This document shows positions 8,005 to 15,619 of a stretch of DNA of 22,411 nucleotides, piece after piece. The notes under the pieces were generated by a model, which was not told the DNA's origin, did not search any database, and worked only from the letters and a program-made list of their open reading frames with translations. The stretch lies in IMG/VR virus record IMGVR_UViG_3300018080_000628, positions 1 to 22,411 of that record. The stretch is one strand, 5' to 3'. Position 1 is the first letter of the stretch. Every line of letters starts with the position of its first letter. The DNA is from a virus. The position numbers and the translations under genes are program-made.

Positions 8005-8033
8005 GACCGGGGAGACCTCAGGCCGCCCCGGCC
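8005..8033 (-). other. GC-rich hairpin between capsid and decoration-like gene
   Basis: GGCCGGGG pairs with CCCCGGTC (8 pairs, one G-U) around a 13-base loop on the minus-strand transcript. It is followed by ATATATT rather than a U-run. It could be a weak terminator, or an RNA-processing or stability element in the 88-base gap between the two genes. Confidence 0.5.
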
Positions 8034-8054
8034 AGATGGTTGTCAGTGTGCGGC

Positions 8055-9290
8055 TTACAGCTTGAGCTTGACGAGAGCGTTCGGCTGGGTGACCCCGCCG
8101 CCATTTCTCATCCGGTACTTGGCCCAGTAGTTAGGCCAGTTAGTCACATTCTCAAACTGTAACGTCATCCCGGCCCGGTCAACGATCCGATAGCCGATCA
8201 TGAAATCCCCGAAACATACCGGGTAGGCTCCATTAGCCTGATCGGGCATGTCGTCAAGGATCGTGTACGGCTTACCAGCGATGGTCGGGGGTGCTCCCTG
8301 CTGGAGCCCGGACTGCCAGATGTAAGCCCCGTTAGAGTCTTTCAGGGTCATGACATAAATCCATGTGGCGGTATTCATGACGTATCGACCATTTCTCCGG
8401 TAGGGAGTAGCGATCTCGCCCTGAAGGTTGTAAAAGTCATCGCCCTCGACCTTGTTCGCCACAGTCTCGATCCCGGCTTTCTCGCCGACATCAGCGTTAG
8501 TCATGAAGCCCTCAGGCTCGTTGACCGCTGTCCCGTTGACAAACTCAGTCCCCTCAAGGTAAGCGAAAGCGATAGCGGCATCGGCCTGTAGCTCAGCCCT
8601 GAGGTTGATGATCGAGTCCTCAAGTAGATCGTCTGAGATCGGAGTCTTAGCGATCATGGGGGTCACAGGAATGGTGACCTTTTTCCATTTCGGCTCGCTT
8701 TCCGATCCTGATCCTGTCTCACTGACCCGGCTCGCTGTCGGGATGGTTGTTCGCCTGATGATGGAAAACTGCTTACCGTCAGTCTGAGACACTCTGGCGA
8801 TCGATCTCACATCGGAGATTTCCGTCCAGTCCTTGATGATCTCACTTGAGATGACCTCAGGGACGAAAAATCCACCTGACGGATCGACAGTCTCAACGAG
8901 TGTCCGATGCTCAGGAGTCCCCATAAAGGCCCTCAGCTCATCCGGGACGATACCAGTAAAGGCGTTCTCCAGAAAGAGCTCATACATCTTGACCTCAGGA
9001 GTCTCCCGGCCCTCGACCTTGTCTGAGATGATCCGCTCTCTGATAGCCTCGACCTTGTCCAGTCGATCGACTATTTTCTGAGCCTCATCCAGCTTGAGGA
9101 AAGTCCCGGCGAGGTCGGTCGCTACCCTTTCCTCGATCTCTTTCGCCTCACCAAATCCCCGCTTTTTCAGCGAGGAATCGACCCGGCTGTCTACTGACTT
9201 GTCGAGATCATCCCTGATCTCATCGAGCTTAGTCGAGAGCTGGCCGATCTGAGTTTCCAGAGTTTCGACATTTTTGTCTTTGTCGCTCAT
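8055..9290 (-). CDS. Major capsid protein, HK97 fold
   Basis: The product has 411 residues. Residues 1 to about 110 are charged and predicted coiled coil, like the HK97 delta (scaffolding) domain removed by the protease. The mature domain starts near TVDPSGGFFVPEVISSEII, the usual start of the HK97 N-arm. Other typical stretches are TPISDDLLEDS, YVMNTATW and GKPYTILDDMP, with a C-terminal P-domain strand. The ATG overlaps the protease stop (ATGA). Length and protease partner fit a capsid with a cleaved N-terminal scaffold domain. Cleavage near residue 115 is my inference. Confidence 0.93.
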   Translation of the reverse strand: MSDKDKNVETLETQIGQLSTKLDEIRDDLDKSVDSRVDSSLKKRGFGEAKEIEERVATDLAGTFLKLDEAQKIVDRLDKVEAIRERIISDKVEGRETPEVKMYELFLENAFTGIVPDELRAFMGTPEHRTLVETVDPSGGFFVPEVISSEIIKDWTEISDVRSIARVSQTDGKQFSIIRRTTIPTASRVSETGSGSESEPKWKKVTIPVTPMIAKTPISDDLLEDSIINLRAELQADAAIAFAYLEGTEFVNGTAVNEPEGFMTNADVGEKAGIETVANKVEGDDFYNLQGEIATPYRRNGRYVMNTATWIYVMTLKDSNGAYIWQSGLQQGAPPTIAGKPYTILDDMPDQANGAYPVCFGDFMIGYRIVDRAGMTLQFENVTNWPNYWAKYRMRNGGGVTQPNALVKLKL

Positions 9291-10036
9291 AGAAATGTAA
9301 CCTCGATTTTCTCTGATAGATTTGTCAGCTCATCCTTGACCCCGGCCAGCGAGTGTCCAGTAGACGGCTCCCTGAGCATCTCAGCGGCTCTTACCATTTT
9401 CTCGACCTCAGCCTCTAAGAGTGCCATTGTCGGGTCGGAGTGTCCATCTGACGGCTCCATGACCCTGTCGGCGGCTCTTGACAGAGAGTCGATCGCCCGG
9501 CTAAAGAGTGCTATTTCGTCTGGGTTGAGATGGCTTATGTCATCGAGTAACTCCCTGACCTTTGTGATCCGGGCCTTAGGATTGGCCGGGAAGGGGGTCA
9601 CAGAATACTCGACTAATTGCAATTCGATAATTTTCCTGATGGGCTTACCTTTCTCAGTCTCGACCTTGTCCTTTATCGGTCGAAATCCGATCGAGAGCCC
9701 GGTCGGGACTCCCTCATCCAGAGACAGCTCCATGAGAGCCCATGTCTCAGCCGCCTCTTGTATTTTGTCAATCAGGACTTTACCCCTGACCTTGAAACCT
9801 TTCTTGTCCTCTGATCCCTCAAGGCCGAGTCCGATCTGGTTAAAATGGCGATTAAGGATCGGGACTTTCCCGCCCTTAGTCTCCCGGAGAGTCTTATCGA
9901 AAGCCCCCGGCATGACGACCTCGTTATAGAATGGGATCACGACATTTGTCGCTGAGGCGTATCCCTCGAAAATCCCGGACTCGCTGTCGAGCTCCCGGAG
10001 ATCATAGCGGAATTGACGTGTGATTTTTTCGGCCAT
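9287..10036 (-). CDS. Prohead protease, HK97 family (S78 type)
   Basis: The product has 249 residues. The catalytic His is visible in ILNRHF (H64) and the catalytic Ser in PTGLSIGF (S115). An acidic residue in LVEYSVTPFPANP (E143) fits the third position. The domain spans about residues 5-165. The remaining 80 residues are charged and helical and contain two similar segments, RVMEPSDGHSDP and MLREPSTGHSLAG, a small internal duplication. It cleaves the capsid delta domain during head maturation. Its gene is coupled to the capsid gene by an ATGA overlap. GAGG lies 9 bases before the start. Confidence 0.92.
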   Translation of the reverse strand: MAEKITRQFRYDLRELDSESGIFEGYASATNVVIPFYNEVVMPGAFDKTLRETKGGKVPILNRHFNQIGLGLEGSEDKKGFKVRGKVLIDKIQEAAETWALMELSLDEGVPTGLSIGFRPIKDKVETEKGKPIRKIIELQLVEYSVTPFPANPKARITKVRELLDDISHLNPDEIALFSRAIDSLSRAADRVMEPSDGHSDPTMALLEAEVEKMVRAAEMLREPSTGHSLAGVKDELTNLSEKIEVTFL

Positions 10037-10084
10037 TTCTATATCCTCGCTTTTAAAATAACATCCCGGACTGAAAATGACAAT

Positions 10085-11008
10085 CTATGGCCCGTCCCAT
10101 GCTGGGATTTCATCATCAGGATCGATGATCGGGGCCATGGTACAGCGACAGTTAATATCCTCGCCCGGTATCCCGAAAGCCATCGGCTGGGGAGCTGTGG
10201 CCCCGGCGTTATCATTAGGGGCCGGGATGGAAAAATCCTCATTCATATCCCGGACTTGACCATCGAGCGAGATGTGACTGTCCCGGACATCCCCGTCTCT
10301 GGCTGATATCCACTCTTTTTTTTCGACCCCAGACTGTCTGAAAGCCTGATACTGGGAGATGTTAGCGGCTCTCCCGACCTCTGTCCGGGCGATCGCAATA
10401 GTCCTACCCCGGCTGATCGTGTTAAATTTTTCGGCGATCCTCGATCGGATCACAGCTGACCCTTTCCCCTCAGCGACTGCATTATTAATCAGAGTCTGGA
10501 GCTGACGGGCTGTCGAGTCGTTAATCAGCCTCGATCTCACAGACAGATCGTCAGCCAGCCACTGTTGAATCTCAGGGTGAGCGATATCAAAGCCGACAGT
10601 ATCAGCGATGATCCCAGCCTTGCCGAGCTCTTTCATGGTCTCATCGCCCATGGACGTGATGACCCCGATCTGGAGATTTGAAAATTCCTCGACCCAGCGA
10701 CCGGGCTCGTCCTCAGCCTCAAATAAATCTCTGATCCAATCGTCCGGGATAAAGCGGGTCTCGACCGGGGCCCCAGATCGCCCAGTGTCAGGGTCTGGGA
10801 TGTATGGAAATTTCTTGAAAGCCTCTAAGACCATGTCCCGCTGTTGTCTAAAATACCGTCGCTGTTTTCTGATCCATCGCCGCTCAAATCGATACTTGAT
10901 CCGATCGACCAGAGCGAGCTTAAACTGACGGCTTTCCTCAGTCGGGTAGAGAGAGCCTTTATCGACCTGAGGGAGAATCTCAGAGTCAGTCCCCGTCTCC
11001 CTCGTCAT
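10085..11008 (-). CDS. MuF / SPP1 gp7-like head morphogenesis protein
   Basis: The C-terminal half has the family signature: an Arg-Glu helix (IAIARTEVGRAANISQYQAF), then WISARDGDVRDSHISLDGQV and the end motif EDINCRCTMAPI. The N-terminal half is helical and basic. This minor protein sits inside the head near the portal. The start is uncertain: the frame is open up to 11146, but its first 46 codons only read the portal's Asp/Glu repeat in another frame (Met/Thr/Arg-rich). I prefer ATG 11008 (MTRETGTDSE) or 11017, giving a short overlap with the portal stop. It is shorter than SPP1 gp7-type fusions with toxin domains; no extra domain is seen. Confidence 0.88.
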   Translation of the reverse strand: MTRETGTDSEILPQVDKGSLYPTEESRQFKLALVDRIKYRFERRWIRKQRRYFRQQRDMVLEAFKKFPYIPDPDTGRSGAPVETRFIPDDWIRDLFEAEDEPGRWVEEFSNLQIGVITSMGDETMKELGKAGIIADTVGFDIAHPEIQQWLADDLSVRSRLINDSTARQLQTLINNAVAEGKGSAVIRSRIAEKFNTISRGRTIAIARTEVGRAANISQYQAFRQSGVEKKEWISARDGDVRDSHISLDGQVRDMNEDFSIPAPNDNAGATAPQPMAFGIPGEDINCRCTMAPIIDPDDEIPAWDGP

Positions 11009-12368
11009 CGTCCTCATCGTCCGGGTTGTCATCCTCTGGGTTGTCATCGTCCTCATCGTCATCGTCAGATTTCGGTTTAGGCTTGCTCTTGTCATCGGGC
11101 TCATCCTCATCGAGATCGCCAGCCGCCACAGAAAGCGGGACGACATTCATCGGGACGAGTATCTCATCGCCGCCCTCGATATCGTCAAGACCGTCCTGAG
11201 CCCTGATCTCGTTGATCGTTGACCATGCTGATTTTTTGACCAGTCGCTCGACTCGCTCATTCTCATTTTCCCGGAGAGCGTCTATGGCTGATACATCGAG
11301 CTCCAGCTCAGCGATCGGGTCATAGTCCCCGACCAGTCCGATAGTAATACTCTCGATGAATCGCTCCATGATCGGGAGTACAGTCTTGAGGTAGAGGGCT
11401 CTCATGGCCTCTTGATAGTTGCTGTAAGTCGAGGCTCCCGGATCATTAAAGAGCTGAGATGGTGTCCTCATGACAGCACAGATATCACGCATGAGATCAC
11501 GCTTACCGCCCAGCCAGTCGAGATCTTTAGACGTGTGGCCCATGGACACATACTCGATCCCGTCCCCGGCTGTGACTTTGATCTTACCGATATTTTTCGG
11601 CCCGGTGTATTTTTTCTCAAAGTCTTGTTCCAGCTTGTCGAGTTTCTCTTTCCCCAGATTCCTGACACCTTTAATGACGGCGATCCCGGAGACCAGCCCC
11701 ATGTTTTTGAGTAGCGTATTATTCCAGACAAAGCCGTTATTATGGGTGTCGATGACGATCGCCGCCGCCTTGATCGGGGCGAATCCCGCCGCCTTATTTC
11801 GGGGATGGACAAAGCGAGTCATGATGACCTGATCTCGCTCCAGCCTGTGTTTTTTCCCGTCAGCATCGATATACTCAAAGTGAGTCACGATCCCCCCGGA
11901 CGTGTACACAGTGACCATGTCGGGCCTGAGCAAGTGGAGCTCTGGGGCCGCTTTCGGTCTGGCCTGTCCCTGTAGCTCGCTCGTCCCCGTCCCGATTTTG
12001 TAGATGTAAGCTGACCCGGCGAGATGTAAGTCGATGAGCCAGTTTTCTAAAAACATCCGATAGGTCTGATCGGGATTAGGCCGCTTGAGTAGCCTCATGA
12101 CCGCTTTCTGAGCATCGGTCATTTTATCTTTTTCGATGTCCTCATCATCCATCGTCAGCTTGAGGCTGATAGCATTTGAAGCCTCGACTATCTCTCTCAT
12201 ACATGCGTTGACGTATGGGTTAGCCTCATAGCCCTTAGCTGAGAATTGAGCAAAGTCCCAGTTCTGGGCTGAGCTGTCGGCGACCATGAGATATTCGGCG
12301 AGGGCTGAGAGAGGGACATCCCGGAGTAAAAGTCTGTCGATCCATCTCTGGAGTATGTTTCTGGCCAT
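10986..12368 (-). CDS. Portal protein, HK97 family
   Basis: The product has 460 residues. Typical portal stretches include YEANPYVNACMREIVEA near the start, FLENWLIDLHLAGSAYIYK, a wing region with HLLRPDMVTVY, GKRDLMRDICAVMRTPSQLF, and STYSNYQEAMRALYLKTVLP. It forms the dodecameric DNA channel at one head vertex and binds the terminase. The last 50 residues are an extreme acidic tail of Asp/Glu repeats with some Pro, Lys and Asn (DDDDEDDDNPEDDNPDDED), which could face the DNA or bind the MuF protein. AAGGGG lies 9 bases before the ATG, 11 bases after the terminase stop. Confidence 0.93.
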   Translation of the reverse strand: MARNILQRWIDRLLLRDVPLSALAEYLMVADSSAQNWDFAQFSAKGYEANPYVNACMREIVEASNAISLKLTMDDEDIEKDKMTDAQKAVMRLLKRPNPDQTYRMFLENWLIDLHLAGSAYIYKIGTGTSELQGQARPKAAPELHLLRPDMVTVYTSGGIVTHFEYIDADGKKHRLERDQVIMTRFVHPRNKAAGFAPIKAAAIVIDTHNNGFVWNNTLLKNMGLVSGIAVIKGVRNLGKEKLDKLEQDFEKKYTGPKNIGKIKVTAGDGIEYVSMGHTSKDLDWLGGKRDLMRDICAVMRTPSQLFNDPGASTYSNYQEAMRALYLKTVLPIMERFIESITIGLVGDYDPIAELELDVSAIDALRENENERVERLVKKSAWSTINEIRAQDGLDDIEGGDEILVPMNVVPLSVAAGDLDEDEPDDKSKPKPKSDDDDEDDDNPEDDNPDDEDDDEGDGD

Positions 12369-12379
12369 TGAGTGACCCC

Positions 12380-13765
12380 TTAAAATGAGAATAAGAGCGG
12401 CTCTTGAGACCTGAGTCCGATCGTTCCCTGTATTTTATAGCGACAGGCATCAGCGGCATCATCAAATTCTTTTTTCGGTCGCTCGCTGTCCGACTTGTCG
12501 CTCCATGCTAACGATTCTAATTGCTCGATTGTATTTTCACAAGTCGAGTCGATCTCGAAAGCTGGGCCGTGATCGTCTCGACTAAAGAGGTCATTCATGG
12601 TAGCGGCTCCCTCTTTAAAGTCGGTGTACTGTCGCCGCTCGTCAGTCTCTGGCTCAAACATCGGCCAGCCGTCATCTCTCCAGTCTGTGATCGTCCCCGG
12701 TCTTGACGGGTCAGAGTATATCATATCGACTGAAAACTCCCCGTGAGTGTCCATGAAATCTCTCAGCTCCCGGATGACCCGCTCTTTACATTGGCTGTCT
12801 GAGAGATCGGTCTCATGTATCTCCCGGTAAATCCTGATCCGGTCGCCGCCCAGTAACTGACCGATCAGGAAAGCGAAAGGATGACGGAATCCCCAGTCAG
12901 CCCCAGCGATCAGCGGGACTCCGGGGATCGGCTCAAGGTTGTCCCGGACATGCCATGGGAGCCCGTGTCTGGTCGGCGAGAAATGCTTAAAGACAGCCCC
13001 GGCCAGAGCTGTAAACTCAGCCATGACCTCTTGTAAGAAAAGATCGAGCCGCCCGGCCCTGATACATTTTTGCTTATACTTTTCGATCCGGGCCTTGTCG
13101 ATGTGAGGGTTATCGTATGAGCTCGCTGTCGAGACATAGTATGAGCCGTCAGTCCTAGACTGAGTCTCCCAGTCCTTATAGGTCTTAGTAGCGTGATTCA
13201 TCCGTCCCTGAGGCGTGGTCGAGATGATGATCCGACCGCCTGTCGCCCATGTCGGGGGCTCCAGATACTGATCGAGGATATTGTCTTTATCTCTGGCGTG
13301 TTCGTCAGCGAGGATCAGGGCGACCCCGTCTCCCAGTAGAGAGGTCGGCTCTTTCGTGGTTTTCCCCTCGACCCTCGCTCCCCATGGCATCTCGATGTAT
13401 CTCTGGCGTTGAGACTTAGCTGTCGGCCTGACCCCGAATATATTTTCCTCGACAATCCAGTCCCACATGTAATTAAAAATCCTGTCAGTGACATCGGTCT
13501 CAGGGCCTGTGATCTCGACCAGTCTCTTAGGGACTCCGGGCTGGGGGCCATAGGCCATCTCTGTAGTCCCCTCGATGGCTGAGTCGATCGATTTCCCGGT
13601 CTGGCGGCCCCAGTTTTTATAGACTCTGGTCGCTCCCCGGTCGATCGCTCTCTGTGTCTGGACTTGCTTAGGGTGAGGGGTGTAATCGAGCCGGGCCATG
13701 ATCCGGTTTCTCCAGCGAGCCCGGTCGAGTCGATGGATCAGCTGTCTCTGGGTCTCGATATTCAT
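12380..13765 (-). CDS. terL: Terminase large subunit (ATPase and nuclease)
   Basis: The product has 461 residues. ATPase: Walker A GRQTGKS (53-59), Walker B LILADE (150-155, with catalytic E155) and coupling motif IISTTP (180-185). RNase H-like nuclease: first Asp in AGADWG (D290), second in YSDPS (D352), third in EFDDAADACRY (D435/D436/D439). All needed residues are present, so it should be active in cutting and pumping DNA into proheads. It overlaps the small subunit gene by 4 bases (ATGA) and has no strong ribosome site of its own, which suggests coupled translation. Confidence 0.95.
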   Translation of the reverse strand: MNIETQRQLIHRLDRARWRNRIMARLDYTPHPKQVQTQRAIDRGATRVYKNWGRQTGKSIDSAIEGTTEMAYGPQPGVPKRLVEITGPETDVTDRIFNYMWDWIVEENIFGVRPTAKSQRQRYIEMPWGARVEGKTTKEPTSLLGDGVALILADEHARDKDNILDQYLEPPTWATGGRIIISTTPQGRMNHATKTYKDWETQSRTDGSYYVSTASSYDNPHIDKARIEKYKQKCIRAGRLDLFLQEVMAEFTALAGAVFKHFSPTRHGLPWHVRDNLEPIPGVPLIAGADWGFRHPFAFLIGQLLGGDRIRIYREIHETDLSDSQCKERVIRELRDFMDTHGEFSVDMIYSDPSRPGTITDWRDDGWPMFEPETDERRQYTDFKEGAATMNDLFSRDDHGPAFEIDSTCENTIEQLESLAWSDKSDSERPKKEFDDAADACRYKIQGTIGLRSQEPLLFSF

Positions 13766-14307
13766 GACGTGCTCTGAGGCTCTGAGGGGCTCTCTGTGGC
13801 CCGATCGTTATTTTCCGATGGATCGGTCTCGACCTCTATATCCTCGCCCGTGAGATCGTAATACAGCTCTTTCAGGACGGCTGGGGTCAATAGGGCGGCG
13901 AGTTCTTCCTCAGTGGTCTCTCCGGGGGCTTTCATCCGTCCGGTGATCCTGAGCTCTGGCGGCGGGAAGAAATTACAATTCTCCATGAGCCATCGGCTGT
14001 CATCACGATTACCCTCTAAGATCGACTCAGCGATGTTATCAGCGGCGTGGTAGATGACCTGATGATCGAATACGTCAAACAGACAGTCCCTGAGCTCCCT
14101 CTTAAACTCCGGGTCGTTATAATCCCGGTTGACTGTGGACTTATCCGTCTCGATCCCGATGTCAGCGAGCCGCTCAGCCATCTCTCGACAGGACGATTTA
14201 TGGCGATCCTCGATCATGAGACGGATGATCCCCTGTCGCCTCTCATGCTGTTTTACTAAATTAGCGAGGCTGATTTTCTTTTTCGGCTTTTTTCGCTTTT
14301 GTCCCAT
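13762..14307 (-). CDS. terS: Terminase small subunit (DNA recognition)
   Basis: The product has 181 residues. A Lys-rich start (QKRKKPKKK) precedes a helix-turn-helix-like region (residues about 20-70: IIRLMIEDRHKSSCREMAERLADIGIE), then helices for oligomerisation and an acidic Ser/Pro/Glu C-tail that could contact the large subunit. The assignment rests mainly on this layout and on coupling to terL. The ribosome site is weak (GAGACACC before the ATG), and two adjacent palindromes lie 12-33 bases upstream, so its expression may be controlled. It is the first gene of the late operon. Confidence 0.8.
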   Translation of the reverse strand: MGQKRKKPKKKISLANLVKQHERRQGIIRLMIEDRHKSSCREMAERLADIGIETDKSTVNRDYNDPEFKRELRDCLFDVFDHQVIYHAADNIAESILEGNRDDSRWLMENCNFFPPPELRITGRMKAPGETTEEELAALLTPAVLKELYYDLTGEDIEVETDPSENNDRATESPSEPQSTS

Positions 14308-14318
14308 GGTGTCTCATT

Positions 14319-14340
14319 TATGATATCATACCTCATGAGG
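14319..14340. promoter_or_regulatory. Two adjacent perfect palindromes upstream of terS
   Basis: TATGATATCATA (14319-14330) is followed without a gap by CCTCATGAGG (14331-14340); both are perfect palindromes. They lie 12 bases before the terS start in the 201-base gap between terS and the divergent lipoprotein gene. They could bind a regulator or the small terminase (pac or cos region). The rest of the gap holds three purine-rich repeats on the minus strand (GGAGAC, GGAGAG, GGGAGAC at about 14350-14385). I see no clear terS promoter. Confidence 0.5.
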
Positions 14341-14432
14341 GCCGGGGTGTCTCCCTCTACCTCTCCGGTAAAGTCTCCTGTCAGGGCCGTACACTGTCCC
14401 CCCCAGTCATATATCCCCGGCTCTCGCCCCTC

Positions 14433-14461
14433 TTTTAAATCGTCAGCCTGTCCTGTATTAT
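14433..14461 (+). promoter_or_regulatory. Candidate promoter of the lipoprotein gene
   Basis: A poor -35 (TTTTAA, 14433-14438) and a fair -10 (TATTAT, 14456-14461) are 17 bases apart. The palindrome at 14470-14484 covers the expected start of transcription. This is the only plus-strand gene and it needs its own promoter, but the -35 match is weak. Confidence 0.4.
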
Positions 14462-14469
14462 TATCCCCA

Positions 14470-14484
14470 TGGTCATGATGACCA
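14470..14484. promoter_or_regulatory. Operator-like palindrome TGGTCATGATGACCA
   Basis: Perfect 7-1-7 inverted repeat just downstream of the candidate -10 and upstream of the ribosome site, so a bound repressor would block transcription. This suggests the lipoprotein gene is regulated, for example by host or prophage state. The binding protein is not in this window. Confidence 0.55.
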
Positions 14485-14508
14485 AATAACAAGAAAGGAG
14501 TCTTTATC

Positions 14509-15087
14509 ATGCGACTGAACCTCTCGATTGTATTTCTCACGATCCTGATCCTGTGTATGGGATGCTCGACCTCGACATCGATCGCCCCGGAGATCATCGA
14601 GCCCGATCCGGGCCCGGAGATGACAGCTCAGATATACTGGCCTGAGACGACCGGGACGATCTGGGAAAATGTCGATGTGTCAGGCTATCAGGAAAAATTC
14701 ATCGAGTACGGTCTCGATCAGCTTGTGATCGCCCGGAGAGCCCAGACGTTCTGGGAGTATGACCCCGACTTTATCCCGGACGGGACGACCATGACCCCGA
14801 CTCAGATCGTGGTCACGTTGACCGGGGAGCTTACCGCTCAGAATTTCGGCTGGGGCCCTGTCGGTAATTTCACAGGATGCGATGTCTACGTCCTGATGTA
14901 TTGGCAATTATGGGAGTATGAAATTAACAGTCTCCCGCCCCCGCTTAATGCGGCCTCTTACTGGGTATGGGTCATGGAGTTTAACGGGTATGATTGGCCA
15001 AATGAGCCGACTGTTTTCCCGTGTGATGAGTGTCCCGATTATCAGGATATTGGATTCGGAGAGATGGTCTGCTATCCTCTGGAGTGA
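14509..15087 (+). CDS. Predicted lipoprotein, sole plus-strand gene (moron candidate)
   Basis: The product has 192 residues. The N-terminus MRLNLSIVFLTILILCMGCS is a basic start, hydrophobic core and lipobox-like CMGC, with C19 as the lipidated residue; Cys at -3 is unusual. Ser at +2 would favour outer membrane sorting if the host is Gram-negative. The mature part is Trp/Tyr/Asp-rich and acidic, with four more Cys near the C-terminus (GCDVY, PCDECPDY, MVCYP) that may form disulfides. I do not recognise the family. Ribosome site AAAGGAGT is 7 bases from the ATG. It has its own promoter, palindrome and terminator and opposes the late operon, the layout of a moron gene. Superinfection exclusion or surface change of the host is a plausible role, not shown. 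Confidence 0.85.
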   Translation: MRLNLSIVFLTILILCMGCSTSTSIAPEIIEPDPGPEMTAQIYWPETTGTIWENVDVSGYQEKFIEYGLDQLVIARRAQTFWEYDPDFIPDGTTMTPTQIVVTLTGELTAQNFGWGPVGNFTGCDVYVLMYWQLWEYEINSLPPPLNAASYWVWVMEFNGYDWPNEPTVFPCDECPDYQDIGFGEMVCYPLE

Positions 15088-15117
15088 GACCCGTCAAGAT
15101 CGTCTAGTTAGTAAAAG

Positions 15118-15146
15118 CCCCCGGTTAATGTCCGGGGGATTTTTTT
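15118..15146 (+). terminator. Rho-independent terminator of the lipoprotein gene
   Basis: CCCCCGG, 7-base loop TTAATGT, CCGGGGG, then ATTTTTTT. It is very strong on the plus strand. Read from the minus strand, the same stem is followed by CTTTTAC, so it may also end transcripts of the convergent gene at 15166. Confidence 0.93.
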
Positions 15147-15165
15147 GTCGGTCTTGACCGGGGCG

Positions 15166-15522
15166 TTATTCCGATCTGGGATCGCTGGGCTCAGTGTCTC
15201 CGGGATCGTCCTCAGCCGGGGGATTCTCATCGCCTGTCGTGACCTCAGCTGTGGTCTCGTCAGTGACAGGATTCTCGTCAGCTGTCGGCTCTGTGGCTTT
15301 CGGGGCCTCAGGCTCAGACTCTCTCTCGACCTTGATGACTTTCATCTGGAAAATGGATGTCATCGGACAGTAGACCGCCTGATCTTTCCCGTCAATATAC
15401 ATGATCCCGCCGTCAGCCAGAGCCTGTTTAGCTTTGTCATGGGCGGCGGTCTCGCTGTCACAGGGGAGATCGATCTGTCCGGTTCCCGATGTATAGACCT
15501 TTAAAATCCAGTCATGCTCCAT
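15166..15522 (-). CDS. Small protein with acidic disordered tail
   Basis: The product has 118 residues from MEHDWILKVYTSGTG. The open frame reaches 15648, but that part crosses a hairpin and a -10 box; ATG 15522 has GAGGT 8 bases upstream and is preferred. Residues 1-65 alternate in hydrophobicity and look like a small beta domain (GGIMYIDGKDQAVYCPM, SIFQMKVIKVERE). Residues 66-118 are Glu, Asp, Pro and Thr with almost no hydrophobics. No family recognised. It has its own promoter and lies between two hairpins with the same stem, as an independent cassette. Confidence 0.7.
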   Translation of the reverse strand: MEHDWILKVYTSGTGQIDLPCDSETAAHDKAKQALADGGIMYIDGKDQAVYCPMTSIFQMKVIKVERESEPEAPKATEPTADENPVTDETTAEVTTGDENPPAEDDPGDTEPSDPRSE

Positions 15523-15553
15523 GGAGTGATACCTCGCTTTGAGATTTTCCCGG

Positions 15554-15562
15554 ATTATAACA
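15554..15562 (-). promoter_or_regulatory. Extended -10 promoter (TGTTATAAT)
   Basis: On the minus strand TGT TATAAT is a perfect extended -10 box, which needs no -35. The -35 position falls in the preceding hairpin and has no match. It lies about 19 bases before the ribosome site of the gene starting at 15522. Confidence 0.55.
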
Positions 15563-15566
15563 CAGA

Positions 15567-15594
15567 AAGCCCCCGGCTGACGACCGGGGGAGTT
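15567..15594 (-). terminator. Hairpin terminator after the DUF1937 gene
   Basis: CCCCCGG, 7-base loop, CCGGGGG, with the same stem as the terminator at 15118. On the minus strand it follows the DUF1937 stop (15620) and is followed by CTTTCTGTGTT, a poor U-run, so termination may be partial. Its downstream edge merges into the next promoter. Confidence 0.65.
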
Positions 15595-15619
15595 TATAGG
15601 GTAGATCAGAAAATGCTCG

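Noticed and set aside
9336-9929. 197-codon plus-strand ORF opposite the protease
   Set aside because: Antisense to a confident HK97-family protease; Ser/Arg-rich shadow composition.
10381-10410. GCGATCGC (HIP1-like, cyanobacterial) palindromes
   Set aside because: I noticed only two copies (one here, one near 16139), no more than expected with such high GATC content; no support for a cyanobacterial host.
14256-14597. 113-codon minus-strand ORF across the terS-lipoprotein gap
   Set aside because: It overlaps both terS and the lipoprotein start in other frames and covers palindromes and promoter. A GAGAGG lies before one internal ATG, but the coding signal is better explained by shadowing.
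15088-15165. Possible att site around the GTCAAGA/TCTTGAC repeats flanking the terminator
   Set aside because: The repeats only extend the terminator stem region; no integrase or second copy is visible.
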